Source: an uncultured Saprospiraceae bacterium
Lineage (GTDB): Bacteria; Bacteroidota; Bacteroidia; Chitinophagales; Saprospiraceae
Length of the DNA: 64,000 nt
Direction of reading: 5' to 3'
Assembly (NCBI GenBank): GCA_938022935.1
Contig: CALIHL010000029.1
Coordinates: 1-64,000 of the forward strand
Shown here: one piece after another, positions 29,819-40,049 of the stretch
Layout: the number at the start of each line of letters is the position of its first letter
How positions within the stretch are numbered: position 1 is the stretch's first letter
Notes under the pieces: generated by a model
Databases searched by the model: none
Told to the model about the DNA's origin: nothing
The model's input: only the letters and a program-made list of their open reading frames with translations
Translations under genes and position numbers: made by a program

Positions 29819-30379
29819 TTAAGCGTATTGGGTTTCTTTCTCTTTTACAAATAAAGCAAGTAATAAAGCTAAAAAGATAGCCCCAACAGCACTTGAAAAT
29901 AGGGCTAAAGGCAAGTTGCTCCAGGCATATTGATATGTAGGCAAAGGAATTTCTCCACTGGCAACTTTTTCTCTATGTTGTTCTAACTGTGCTTCTATAT
30001 CAGCCTCGCTTGCTCCCGCTATTGATGCTCCCATTCTCATGCCAGATTCTTGGGTAGCAATATTAAATTCTTTAAAAGTATCTTTCATTTCCTGATCATT
30101 AGAAAATAAAGCTGCACCAGCCAGTACTCCAATAACTGTGCTGATGAGATAGGCAAGGAATAACTTTTTAACCGCTTCTCCGTATCCTAGTCTTTCACCC
30201 TCTGGATCTCGCAACATTTTTCTTGCTAAAAGAATAGTAATGACAATCATGATTAAGAAAGAAGCTAACCCTGATTTCCAAGAAAGCATAAAGTCAAACC
30301 CTATAACATACCTATAAAGTAAGGTAGATATTAAACTGATTGCTGCTAATATAAGGCCTAACTTAACTGTGTTATTCAT
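29819..30379 (-). CDS. DUF4199 domain-containing membrane protein (paralog 1)
   Basis: MNNTVKLGLIL..., LGYGEAVKKLFLAYLIS, 3-4 TM helices. Confidence 0.8.
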   Translation of the reverse strand: MNNTVKLGLILAAISLISTLLYRYVIGFDFMLSWKSGLASFLIMIVITILLARKMLRDPEGERLGYGEAVKKLFLAYLISTVIGVLAGAALFSNDQEMKDTFKEFNIATQESGMRMGASIAGASEADIEAQLEQHREKVASGEIPLPTYQYAWSNLPLALFSSAVGAIFLALLLALFVKEKETQYA

Positions 30380-30415
30380 AGTAGTAGTTATGTTCGATTT
30401 GTTTCTAATTTTAAA

Positions 30416-30991
30416 TTATGCATCTATAACCCCGCCGAAGTTATCCTCTTTTTCTTTTACAAATATAGCCAGAATCAGAGCCATAATGATAGCACCAATC
30501 GCACTGCCAAATAACATTAATGGAAGGCTGCTAAAAGTATAAGGGTATGATGGCTCTGGAATATCACCACTTTCCCTCATTTCTCTCATTTGCTCAACCG
30601 CTGCTTCTTGGTCTGCCTCACTACCCCCTGACATACTCGATATCATCCTCGTACTTGCCTCTTGAGTTTCATAGGAATATTCAATAAAGGCAGTCTTCAT
30701 TTTATCATCATTGCCAAAAGCAAGAACTCCACCAAGGCCTCCAATTACTCCACTTATCAAATAGGCTATGAATAACTTTTTAACTGCCTGACCGTATCCC
30801 AACCTGCCTTCCTCTGGATCTCTTAGGAGTTTTCTCCCAAGCCATATTGTAATGGCTACTGAGATTACCATACTTATAACCATTTGCTTCCAAGAAAAAA
30901 GTATCTCAAGAGGTAAAACAAACTTGTATAGTAAGAGACTTACAATGGAGATCCCAGATAGAATCAATCCAAGTTTTACAGTGTTATTCAT
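30416..30991 (-). CDS. DUF4199 domain-containing membrane protein (paralog 2)
   Basis: MNNTVKLGLIL..., LGYGQAVKKLFIAYLIS; clearly homologous to the adjacent ORF. Confidence 0.8.
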   Translation of the reverse strand: MNNTVKLGLILSGISIVSLLLYKFVLPLEILFSWKQMVISMVISVAITIWLGRKLLRDPEEGRLGYGQAVKKLFIAYLISGVIGGLGGVLAFGNDDKMKTAFIEYSYETQEASTRMISSMSGGSEADQEAAVEQMREMRESGDIPEPSYPYTFSSLPLMLFGSAIGAIIMALILAIFVKEKEDNFGGVIDA

Positions 30992-31069
30992 AGCTATGCA
31001 TATAAGTAATTAGATAATCTATTGTTAAGATAACAATAGGATCTAATTCGCAGACTCTTTGGCTAAGAA

Positions 31070-32683
31070 TTAATCAATAACTCTAAAAGGGATGTTTTTA
31101 ATGTGTTCTGGACAGTTATCCGTACAATCATCATCATTGTATGCTTTTCTGAGGTGGATGATATGTGGGCCCACATTCAATGATTTCAATGGGAAGTAAC
31201 ACAGAAGACCTCGCTCATGAAGATTAGGATGTGTATAAAAAGAACACTGCAGACTATCACTATATGATATATCGTCGATCCATATTCTATAATTGCTTTG
31301 GATAATCTCCTTGCTTCTCTTTATTCGATCCTTGGCATGTTTGTTTCTCTGATCAGAGTACTTTGATATAATCTCGGCCCTTAGACCACCTATATCATCT
31401 TTAGTTTTACTGGTATATTCATCATAGAGATGTCCAAACTCTCTTGTCTCTGTGCTATCTATAAGATCTTCTTGGTCTCGAACCACTTTAAGCATGTATT
31501 TGATTTCACGCAGCTGCTGTGTTTTGAGGCCTTCGATTACTGTATCTTCAACTTCACCATCAAAGAGCATTCGATGGTTGATACCTGTTTCTTTATATTT
31601 AGTAAAGTCAGGATGTTGTCTTGCTATCATTTTGTTATCATTTCTATGATAGCTTAAAAATACCTTTCCAAAAGAACCACTCATCTCATGTTTGTCAAGG
31701 CTTGCTAAGACAATTCTACTTTTTTCTAGAGGTCTGTCCAAGTCAGAGTATGTTGTATGGTGCTCTAATCTTAAGTCGTCGTAATTATTCCAATTAACAG
31801 ACTCTTCGTCAACGAAGTGATCATATATGTCTCCTCGTTTGTCAAAATCTGGAATGTAAGAGTACTTCTCAAGTGACATCAACCTAAAACCCATGATTAA
31901 TACGATCATGTAAGGGAAGGCAAAGAAGAAAAGCCTTCTTGTGTACTTGTTGTCTATAAAATTGAGTAGTAGGGGTCTGTATATAAAGGAGAGTGAGAGA
32001 ATGCTAAAGATTCTGTAGATCCAAAAGTAGATTTTAGAAAATGTAGGATCTTTTACTTTTTTAAAACCACCTAATGTTATGAAGTCTATTAGTACCAAAA
32101 ATCCTATGCCATAAAAGACAAAACCAAACAATAGAATTCCTGGAGGTGGCCCATTAAAGTCAGGGTAGAACACATTGGATATAACAATAGAAACAAGAGC
32201 GAATACTAGATTGAGAAAAACAATAGAAAACAGCATCATAAATAACAAGAACGTGAAAGAAAAAATCACGCTACTTAGTTTTTCTAATCTCTCTATGTAC
32301 TCATCAAAACCACCAATCCTTTTTTTGAAAAAACGTCTAAATATATCAGAGTAATTGAGTTCATCAAAGTCGATGTCTCCTGATACATAACGTAGTCCTA
32401 TCGCCCCTATCCATAGTCCTCTTAGGATGATGTGGATTAAGAGGTTGGTCATGAATATGGCCCAGCCAGCCCAGAACACATCAATTAATGGACTTAGGAG
32501 AGGAAGATACTCGCCAGCTAGATTAGTGTCAAAGTAGTTTTCTAACTTCATCAACCCAGAGCGACTCTCCCAGATACCAAATAGGGCAAGTCCAGATATA
32601 AGTAACTCTAATTGCCAACTCTCTTGTTGGAGTTGCTCTAACCACTCTGAGAATATATTTTTCTTTGACCTTTGCTCAAGCAT
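31070..32683 (-). CDS. Hypothetical multi-pass membrane protein, 537 aa
   Basis: Long ORF with N-terminal TM helices and soluble C-terminus; no family recognised. Confidence 0.8.
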   Translation of the reverse strand: MLEQRSKKNIFSEWLEQLQQESWQLELLISGLALFGIWESRSGLMKLENYFDTNLAGEYLPLLSPLIDVFWAGWAIFMTNLLIHIILRGLWIGAIGLRYVSGDIDFDELNYSDIFRRFFKKRIGGFDEYIERLEKLSSVIFSFTFLLFMMLFSIVFLNLVFALVSIVISNVFYPDFNGPPPGILLFGFVFYGIGFLVLIDFITLGGFKKVKDPTFSKIYFWIYRIFSILSLSFIYRPLLLNFIDNKYTRRLFFFAFPYMIVLIMGFRLMSLEKYSYIPDFDKRGDIYDHFVDEESVNWNNYDDLRLEHHTTYSDLDRPLEKSRIVLASLDKHEMSGSFGKVFLSYHRNDNKMIARQHPDFTKYKETGINHRMLFDGEVEDTVIEGLKTQQLREIKYMLKVVRDQEDLIDSTETREFGHLYDEYTSKTKDDIGGLRAEIISKYSDQRNKHAKDRIKRSKEIIQSNYRIWIDDISYSDSLQCSFYTHPNLHERGLLCYFPLKSLNVGPHIIHLRKAYNDDDCTDNCPEHIKNIPFRVID

Positions 32684-32695
32684 ATATGATTAAGA

Positions 32696-33589
32696 TTAAG
32701 TGTTCGCCTCTGATGAAAGTAACAGTTTTCCGTGAAAGTTCTCCGGCGCTTGTTTCCATATCCACCATGATAAGATAGATAGGAAGATAGTTGCCAAGAG
32801 CGACCCTTCAAATCCAAAACCTCCACCAGTCCAAAGATCAGGTCCTGTCTCAGCAGAATCTATATAGCTATATACATCCATGCCGCTCACTTCAAATCCG
32901 TAGAAGTTGCCTTGCAAAAAATTCCAACTCATATGCAGTCCTATAGGAGCCCATATTTGCTGATAGCGCAAATAGATAATCCCTAAAAGCATACCAGCTA
33001 TGAAAATGTTGAATAGGCTTAGCCAACTGCTATTTTCATTATCAAAATGTAAAAAAGCAAAGACTAACGACGATATAATTAGACCAATCCAGATATTGAA
33101 TCGATAAGATAATGTTGGAAGTAGAAAAGAACGGATCACCATCTCTTCAAAGGTGCTCTGGACAAAAAACAACAATAAGAATCCAATAAACAAAGAAGCG
33201 TTCATTGCAACGGACTGTATCTCCATCCAACCTACGGCATAGAGTATGACAAATCCCAGTGTTAGGACAATCGCACTCCACATCACACCTTTAGAAAATT
33301 GGCTTACGATACCTCGGGTGGTCAGCCCTGAAAAAGAAAATGGTCTTTTGAATATCGTCTGATGCACAATCAAGACACCGACTATGGATCCAATGAATAT
33401 AGGTAGGTAGATGAGTAAAAGCATGTTATAAGGATCATCGACAACCTGGTTGTCAAAGTCCTGTACCTCTGCAATTCCTAAGAAAACCATTACTGCGCCC
33501 ACGAGAACATAGCACATGCCGAGGATTCCTATATAAAGGATCACCTCAACGATGCTCATGCCCAATGCCTTTATCTTATCCATCACCAC
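32696..33589 (-). CDS. CPBP family intramembrane metalloprotease (CAAX protease-like)
   Basis: STFEEMVIRSFLLPTL (EExxxR-like), FAFLHFDNEN, IGLHMSWNFLQG. Confidence 0.88.
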   Translation of the reverse strand: MVMDKIKALGMSIVEVILYIGILGMCYVLVGAVMVFLGIAEVQDFDNQVVDDPYNMLLLIYLPIFIGSIVGVLIVHQTIFKRPFSFSGLTTRGIVSQFSKGVMWSAIVLTLGFVILYAVGWMEIQSVAMNASLFIGFLLLFFVQSTFEEMVIRSFLLPTLSYRFNIWIGLIISSLVFAFLHFDNENSSWLSLFNIFIAGMLLGIIYLRYQQIWAPIGLHMSWNFLQGNFYGFEVSGMDVYSYIDSAETGPDLWTGGGFGFEGSLLATIFLSILSWWIWKQAPENFHGKLLLSSEANT

Positions 33590-33655
33590 ACTAGCGTTAT
33601 TATCAGCGCAAAAGATAAGACTTTCAGTAGGATTACTCCTTTAAAAGCTGAGTTG

Positions 33656-35014
33656 CTATATAGCTTGTATTATGTCATACTGCGTGATGACATGATGTTG
33701 CCCACTCTTCTCAACAGTGATCACCGCAGGTACTTCCTTAGTGATATACTTACTTAGATCTTTAAGTGCGATATCTTCAGAGACAGTGGGGAATGGTTCA
33801 GACATAATGTCTTTGACTGCCTTCTCTACGTTATTAAGAGGATTCTCAAGGATAAACTTAAGAACTTTGCTTTCAGTTATCGACCCGATAACTTTGCCAT
33901 CTTTAGTGACTGGCATTTGGGAGATATCATTGTTTTTCATAAGATCCAATGCCGCTCTAACAGTATGATCTTGGTCTATATCCAAGAAAGTCTTATCCAC
34001 TTTCTTCAGGATAAGGTCTTTCACTTTCAGATCGCGATCCAAGAAGCCACGTTCTTGCATCCATTCGTCATTATAGATTTTGCCAACATATCTACTACCA
34101 TGATCATGAAAGATCACAACAACAACATCGTCAGCTGTCAACTGCTCTTGCAGTTGCATAAGTCCAGCCAATGCAGAACCACAACTATAACCCAGAAAGA
34201 TGCCTTCTTCTCTTGCTAATCGACGAGCCATAACCGCTCCATCCTTATCGCTTACTTTCTCAAAGTGATCGATTAGATCGAAGTCTACATTCTTCGGTAG
34301 GATATCTTCTCCGATCCCTTCTGTTATATATGGATAGATCTCCTTTTCGTCAAATTTTCCAGTCTCGTGGTACTTCTTGAAGACTGAACCAAATGTGTCT
34401 ATACCCCATATTTTGACATTAGGGTTTTGCTCCTTTAAGTATTTGGCGGTGCCTGATATTGTTCCTCCGGTTCCAACGCCTACGACAAGATGGGTGATTT
34501 TTCCATCTGTTTGTTTCCATATCTCTGGACCTGTTGATTCATAGTGTGCAAGACGATTGGCGAGGTTATCGTATTGGTTACACCAGTAGCTATTAGGGAT
34601 CTCTTGACTGAGCTTTTCAGCCACACTATAGTAACTACGTGGGTCTTCTGGTCTCACATCAGTAGGGCAGACGATCACCTCAGCACCTACGGCTTTCAGG
34701 ATGTCTATCTTTTCTTTAGATTGCTTATCACTTGTCGTAAATATACACTTATAACCCTTTACTGCCGCCGCCAAGGCGATGCCCATACCGGTGTTGCCAG
34801 AAGTACACTCGATAAAAGTGCCACCTGGTTTGATCCTTCCTTCGGCTTCTGCGACTTCAACCATCTTTAGGGCCATACGATCCTTGATGCTATGCCCTGG
34901 ATTGTAAGTTTCCACCTTACCTAATATCATGGCTGGGATGCCAGCAACGATCTTATTAAGTCTTATAAGAGGGGTGTTACCTATCGTCTCGAGTACGTTG
35001 TTCTTTATATCCAT
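33656..35014 (-). CDS. PLP-dependent cystathionine beta-synthase / cysteine synthase with C-terminal CBS pair
   Basis: ETIGNTPLIRLNKI, GHSIKDRMAL, ECTSGNTGMGIALAA, VVGVGTGGTISGTAKYLKE, CBS motifs NDISQMPVTKDGKVIGSITE. Confidence 0.94.
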   Translation of the reverse strand: MDIKNNVLETIGNTPLIRLNKIVAGIPAMILGKVETYNPGHSIKDRMALKMVEVAEAEGRIKPGGTFIECTSGNTGMGIALAAAVKGYKCIFTTSDKQSKEKIDILKAVGAEVIVCPTDVRPEDPRSYYSVAEKLSQEIPNSYWCNQYDNLANRLAHYESTGPEIWKQTDGKITHLVVGVGTGGTISGTAKYLKEQNPNVKIWGIDTFGSVFKKYHETGKFDEKEIYPYITEGIGEDILPKNVDFDLIDHFEKVSDKDGAVMARRLAREEGIFLGYSCGSALAGLMQLQEQLTADDVVVVIFHDHGSRYVGKIYNDEWMQERGFLDRDLKVKDLILKKVDKTFLDIDQDHTVRAALDLMKNNDISQMPVTKDGKVIGSITESKVLKFILENPLNNVEKAVKDIMSEPFPTVSEDIALKDLSKYITKEVPAVITVEKSGQHHVITQYDIIQAI

Positions 35015-35917
35015 CTATTGTACATAAGTGATCTCTACCTGAAATCTTCTATCCAGTGCTCCTAGTGCACTGGCTACAGACGGCGAAATTACAATACTTA
35101 TGTCTTCTGGGTACGCTTCTTTTGGCATTTCACTGACAACCTTGGCTTGTACTTTTCTACGAAGCATAGGATTGTATAGCGAGACCTTAGAATCTACTTT
35201 AGCATGTGGGTGCATGACGATCATTTCTTTAGATTGGTACTTTGATTTCTCCCAGTAAGCGATGCCTTTTTCCTTGAATGTTTCTACTTTCTCTATGGTC
35301 TCAGTATCCGAGAGCGCTGGTACGATGATCGTATTTGCCCACGAGCGTTCTGGTACTTGGCTGATATAACTTCTTATCTCCGCGAGTAAGAATGCTTTCT
35401 TTTTATCTATCGGCAGTTTAGTAGGAATCGCTTTGCTTTCCACTATAGCGAGTGAAGTAGTACTTCTCTCACCAAAAGACCAATCCACCCAGCCCAAAAG
35501 CAACTCTTCATCAGGAGATAAGTGTTCACTTGCTTTGTTGTTGAGTGCCATTAGATCTTGCACTTTATGCCCTGCCCTTGTGGCTATACGAAAAAGATTA
35601 TCTCCTTTTCTCACTCGGTAATATATCGGTGTTGGATCGCTTAGGTTGAAGCTATTTTTTGCTATTTTCTCTTTTGCCAATGGTATAGTTAGCCTTTCAT
35701 GTAAGGAGATGCTATTGTTTTGTTTATGATTGACTTTGCTCAATACCTCGATGTTTGTACCGGATGCCTTTGATAAGCTATATAGCGTGCTGCCAGCTGG
35801 CGCATTGATATCTACAGCGAAGCATTCGTGGTGGATATCAGACACCATAAGATGTTGTTGCGATACAAGCGTTGAAAAGATGCACGTACAGAAGAAAAAA
35901 AATATGATACGTTTCAT
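35015..35917 (-). CDS. LysM domain-containing secreted protein
   Basis: Signal peptide; YYRVRKGDNLFRIATRAGHKVQDLMALNNKASEHLSPDEELLLG LysM unit and a degenerate upstream copy. Confidence 0.82.
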   Translation of the reverse strand: MKRIIFFFFCTCIFSTLVSQQHLMVSDIHHECFAVDINAPAGSTLYSLSKASGTNIEVLSKVNHKQNNSISLHERLTIPLAKEKIAKNSFNLSDPTPIYYRVRKGDNLFRIATRAGHKVQDLMALNNKASEHLSPDEELLLGWVDWSFGERSTTSLAIVESKAIPTKLPIDKKKAFLLAEIRSYISQVPERSWANTIIVPALSDTETIEKVETFKEKGIAYWEKSKYQSKEMIVMHPHAKVDSKVSLYNPMLRRKVQAKVVSEMPKEAYPEDISIVISPSVASALGALDRRFQVEITYVQ

Positions 35918-36074
35918 GGTCTATCTTGCTGATAATGAGGTGTAAAAATATTAAAAATAAATGTAATATGTTAACATTGTCTCATCATATTCTTGAGGTT
36001 GAGCTGGCTGAGGAGCTCCACGGCGACAATTTTAACAGATATCATGTCTCTGGTAGCGATATATTTGCTGCTGC

Positions 36075-36797
36075 ATGAAGGGAAAAGAGAGCAAAGAGTA
36101 CGTAGCTGCATTTATACCTGCACGGTTTAATTCGGTCCGTTTACCGGGCAAGTTGTTGATGCGTGTAGGGGATAAGTCGATACTTCGGCATGTATATGAA
36201 CAGGCGAAAAAGTGTAAACTGATCGATCAAATCACTGTGGTTGTAGACCATGACCTACTGGAGAGAGAAAGCGTAAGGATTGGAGCTGATACGATACGTA
36301 GTCAACAAAACTTCACATGTGGAACAGATCGGTGTATTGCTGCTATTCAGCATACGGTTACAGCTGACTATCTGATCAATATCCAAGCCGATCAGCCTCA
36401 TATTGATCCAGAAATCATCGATCGCTTGATCGAGCAGCTAAGGTCAGATGATTCTACCGATATCGCTTCACTGTGTACGACGACTCCTTGTCAAGACGCT
36501 TCTTCTGATGTTGTTAAGGTATCTATTGACCCTTCCGGAAATGCTATTGATTTCTATAGAGAAGCACCCATCGGTCAAGAAGTGTTTCAGCACATCGGTG
36601 TATACGGCTTTAGAAAAAGAGCGTATGAGCAGATCAGGCAATTAGAGTCAACATACAGAGAAGATAAGTTGAGATTAGAACAACTACGTTGGTTAGATCA
36701 TGGGCTCAAGATTAGAATGATCAAAGTAAACCACCAACCCTTATCCGTAGACACAGCGTCTGATCTACTCATGCTTCAAGAGCAGTATGAATATTAA
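36075..36797 (+). CDS. kdsB: 3-deoxy-manno-octulosonate cytidylyltransferase KdsB
   Basis: AFIPARFNSVRLPGKLLMRVGDKSILRHVYEQA, NIQADQPHIDPEIID, HIGVYGFRKRAYEQ, LEQLRWLDHGLKIRM. Confidence 0.94.
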   Translation: MKGKESKEYVAAFIPARFNSVRLPGKLLMRVGDKSILRHVYEQAKKCKLIDQITVVVDHDLLERESVRIGADTIRSQQNFTCGTDRCIAAIQHTVTADYLINIQADQPHIDPEIIDRLIEQLRSDDSTDIASLCTTTPCQDASSDVVKVSIDPSGNAIDFYREAPIGQEVFQHIGVYGFRKRAYEQIRQLESTYREDKLRLEQLRWLDHGLKIRMIKVNHQPLSVDTASDLLMLQEQYEY

Positions 36798-37617
36798 AGA
36801 TGCCTCAACAGCTGCTATTTCCAAATTGTCTACTTTATATGGAGATAGAGAGGCACACAATGTTGTTTCTATCTTGCTCGAAGACGCTTATGGAGTAACC
36901 AACCTTGCTTCAGAAAAAGTCTTAGAAGACATCGCAAGCTTCAATGAAGATGTCGAAAGACTACTTCGCTCAGAGCCCGTCCAATATGTTACGGGCAGAG
37001 CTGATTTTTTTGGCTATAAGTTTAAAGTCAACAAGCATGTTTTAATACCTCGACCAGAGACTGAAGAATTGGTTCATTGGATTTTGCAAGACTTGAAAAA
37101 TCAAAAGAAGCAAGTTGATATACTCGACATAGGTGTTGGATCAGGATGCATACCCATTACGATAGGAAAGAAGTATAAGTTTGCAAGATTGTGTGGTATC
37201 GATTATAATATGGATACGCTTAATGTCGCCCGCATCAACAGCAAGAACTTAGGAGTGCCGATGACGCTTTATAATCTTGATGTTTTAAATAGAACTTTGT
37301 GGGATGCTTTAGGTAGATTTGATATTATAGTTTCTAATCCTCCTTACATCGATGAGAAGGATCGGCAAGTCATGGCGGATAACGTCCTGCTTTATGAGCC
37401 GGAGAAAGCTCTTTTTGCAGGTGATGATAAGTTTGTCTTTTATAAAGCTATCGAAGAGTTATCGTCTAAGAGTATCATCCCTGGAGGCACCGTGTACTTA
37501 GAGATTCACGAAGACTATGCTGCAGATGTTATTGATATATTTAGAAAAGAAGATCGGCAGATCGATTTGAAAAAAGATCTTCAAGGCAAAGACCGTATGG
37601 TCAAAGTGAAATTCTAA
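36787..37617 (+). CDS. prmC: Peptide chain release factor N5-glutamine methyltransferase PrmC
   Basis: QYVTGRADFFGYKFKVNKHVLIPRPETEELV, LDIGVGSGCIPI, IIVSNPPYI. Confidence 0.95.
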   Translation: MNIKDASTAAISKLSTLYGDREAHNVVSILLEDAYGVTNLASEKVLEDIASFNEDVERLLRSEPVQYVTGRADFFGYKFKVNKHVLIPRPETEELVHWILQDLKNQKKQVDILDIGVGSGCIPITIGKKYKFARLCGIDYNMDTLNVARINSKNLGVPMTLYNLDVLNRTLWDALGRFDIIVSNPPYIDEKDRQVMADNVLLYEPEKALFAGDDKFVFYKAIEELSSKSIIPGGTVYLEIHEDYAADVIDIFRKEDRQIDLKKDLQGKDRMVKVKF

Positions 37618-39098
37618 TTCACTTGGATCTGATCAGCTAGGCTACTTGAGATTGTGATCTCCTTTCCTTTATAAAGTATAACGACATCATTGTTAACTGT
37701 GCGGTCATATTGTATCACTGCGCTCGGTGCTAAACCCAATTCCCATAGTCTACTTTCCACAGTATCGTTGAGCTGATCTTTTGAGATGGCCGCTTTTTGA
37801 TTAGGATTTAATTGGGAAAGCAGGAGGCCTTTTCTATTTCTTTTTAACGGGATTGGAGAACCGTGCGGATCTTTGTCTGGATAGCCCAGCTTTGCATCCA
37901 GTTGATCTAGTATTTCAGAATCGAGGAGGTGTTCGTATTTCTCTGCATCTTCATGGATCTCATCACCTTTTAGACCAACTTCATCAACTAAAAAAGTCTC
38001 CCATAGTCTATGTGCTCTAACGAGATCTTGTCCTAACTCTTTTCCTTTTTCGGTGAGTTGGTGATTGCCAGAATTTACAATGATATGATCATTCGTGTTT
38101 AGCGTTCGCAAGTGCTGCTTCATCTTAGATTCTGAGATGTTCAATCGAGTTCCTACTGTTGCGAGATTAGAATTATCTATCGTTTCATTCTTTGTGAGAA
38201 ACTTGATTATATCTTCTCTTTCTATTTGTAGACTGAGATTTCTTTTTCTAATTTTCTTAAAGACAAGCCCACTCTTTGGTGAAAAGAAAACTGCAGTAAA
38301 GTAAAAGATCGTCACAACCACACACATGGCTGGACCAGGAGTTGTATCTAAGAGTATAGCGACCAATAGTCCGATGACGGCTGATACAAATCCTATGAGC
38401 CCCGATATAACTATGACCCGTTTCAGTTTGTCCGATAGTAGCAAGGCTGTGGCCGAAGGAGTGATCAGCATGGCAACTACCAATATGATTCCAACTGTCC
38501 TAAGCGCCGTCACTATGGCAAATGACAAGAGAAGCATCAAGAAGTAGTGCATCGTCTTGACAGAGATACCCATCGTTGCAGCTATTGTCGGTTGAAATGT
38601 CGTGATGAATAGATATCGATAAAACACGATAACACTCGTGATGCAAAACATTGTCACCATCGCTGTTATGATGATGTCTTCTGTGGATACACCTAGCACG
38701 GTACCGAAGAGGAAGTCCTTAAGATCTAAGTGAACGCCTTCTTGATTGTTCAGATAGGATATTCCGATCACACCCAATGAAAACATAAAGGTGAATATGA
38801 TCCCAATGACAGCGTCGTTCTTAGTATTGATCCGCTCTTGAATCCATGTCATAGCTACTGCTGATATCAATGCTGCAAACAGTGTCCCGACAAAGAAGCC
38901 AGTACTACTATATCCGATTAGTATGAAAGCGACGAAGATGCCTGGTAGAATGGCATGTGACAATGCATCTCCGATTAGGGACATGTTACGCAGGACCATA
39001 AAGCTACCTATGACACCACACATGATGCCTACGAGAGATGAGGCGATCAATGCTCTTATGGCCCATTCTTCGGTTAACGTTGCAAGCAGTTCAGTCAT
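37614..39098 (-). CDS. Mn/Zn/Fe ABC transporter permease (ZnuB/MntB family) fused to a DtxR/MntR-like regulator and FeoA-like domain
   Basis: N-terminal ABC-3 permease (GSFMVLRNMSLIGDALSHAILPGI); C-terminal ESKMKQHLRTLNTNDHIIVNSGNHQLTEKGKELGQDLVRAHRLWETFLVDEVGLKGDEIHEDAEKYEHLLD and FeoA-like tail. Confidence 0.92.
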   Translation of the reverse strand: MTELLATLTEEWAIRALIASSLVGIMCGVIGSFMVLRNMSLIGDALSHAILPGIFVAFILIGYSSTGFFVGTLFAALISAVAMTWIQERINTKNDAVIGIIFTFMFSLGVIGISYLNNQEGVHLDLKDFLFGTVLGVSTEDIIITAMVTMFCITSVIVFYRYLFITTFQPTIAATMGISVKTMHYFLMLLLSFAIVTALRTVGIILVVAMLITPSATALLLSDKLKRVIVISGLIGFVSAVIGLLVAILLDTTPGPAMCVVVTIFYFTAVFFSPKSGLVFKKIRKRNLSLQIEREDIIKFLTKNETIDNSNLATVGTRLNISESKMKQHLRTLNTNDHIIVNSGNHQLTEKGKELGQDLVRAHRLWETFLVDEVGLKGDEIHEDAEKYEHLLDSEILDQLDAKLGYPDKDPHGSPIPLKRNRKGLLLSQLNPNQKAAISKDQLNDTVESRLWELGLAPSAVIQYDRTVNNDVVILYKGKEITISSSLADQIQVN

Positions 39099-39137
39099 GA
39101 TTTACATCATTTAGACTGCAAAAATAATAAATTTAGA

Positions 39138-40046
39138 CTAATCTAAAAATAATCGACTATCAATAATCCCGCCTTCCTTCAGAGCAAACTTGCTGACTGT
39201 AAAGTCATTGAGCATGAGACGATCTATGACATACTTGACCAATAAGACCGCTACCACGATATACTTGACTCGCTCCTTTGGCAAGTCTTCCACCAACATT
39301 CGCTGGTTGATGTTCTTGGTTCTGACTTCTTGCCATAGGCTATCTACCTTATCTACGGAAACTCTTTTGGCAGAAGTATTTATGTTTTCAACATCTTCTT
39401 TACTTAAGAAGATCTCAAAGGTTCCAGCACATCCTATGAGCTTTGGCAGACTGTTCAACGATACTGCGGCCCACATTTCCGAAAGGGTAGACTCCAAGTG
39501 AAGATGAATAGCTGCGACCTCCCTATCACTGATAGGGTCGCTGAAGTGATATCCCTCGTATAATCTCGAAATACCAATTGGAAAGCTCTTTTGAAATATG
39601 ACCTTAGCATCGCGCACATAGATAAACTCTACGCTGCCTCCACCTATATCCATGATAAGTGAACTGCCAAGACTGAGATCTGTTGATAGGTTTGCCCCTT
39701 GATATATGTATCGGGCTTCTTTCTCACCGGAGATAATGTGGATCGGCCAGCCATACCTGTCGGATATCATCCCTTGTATATCAGGACCATTGGCTGCTGA
39801 GCGAAGTCCCTCAGTGGCCAAAACTCTGACTTGTTCGCACCCATGTTCATTTATAGATTCTTCAAACTTTTGTAGTGCCGACAACAACCTCTCTACAGCT
39901 GTCTGACTGATGTGATCTAACCCATCTTCTCCTAAGAAAGTATAGTGCCTTTCTTTATGAAGTAGGCGCTCGATCTTTTGATCGACAACCTTGGCAATCA
40001 GTATGTGAGCAGTGTTGGTACCTATGTCTATTATGGCTCTATTCAT
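39138..40046 (-). CDS. Ppx/GppA phosphatase family protein
   Basis: AIIDIGTNTAHILIA, LATEGLRSAANG, IISGEKEARYIYQG, IMDIGGGSVEFIYV. Confidence 0.92.
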   Translation of the reverse strand: MNRAIIDIGTNTAHILIAKVVDQKIERLLHKERHYTFLGEDGLDHISQTAVERLLSALQKFEESINEHGCEQVRVLATEGLRSAANGPDIQGMISDRYGWPIHIISGEKEARYIYQGANLSTDLSLGSSLIMDIGGGSVEFIYVRDAKVIFQKSFPIGISRLYEGYHFSDPISDREVAAIHLHLESTLSEMWAAVSLNSLPKLIGCAGTFEIFLSKEDVENINTSAKRVSVDKVDSLWQEVRTKNINQRMLVEDLPKERVKYIVVAVLLVKYVIDRLMLNDFTVSKFALKEGGIIDSRLFLD

Positions 40047-40049
40047 CGG

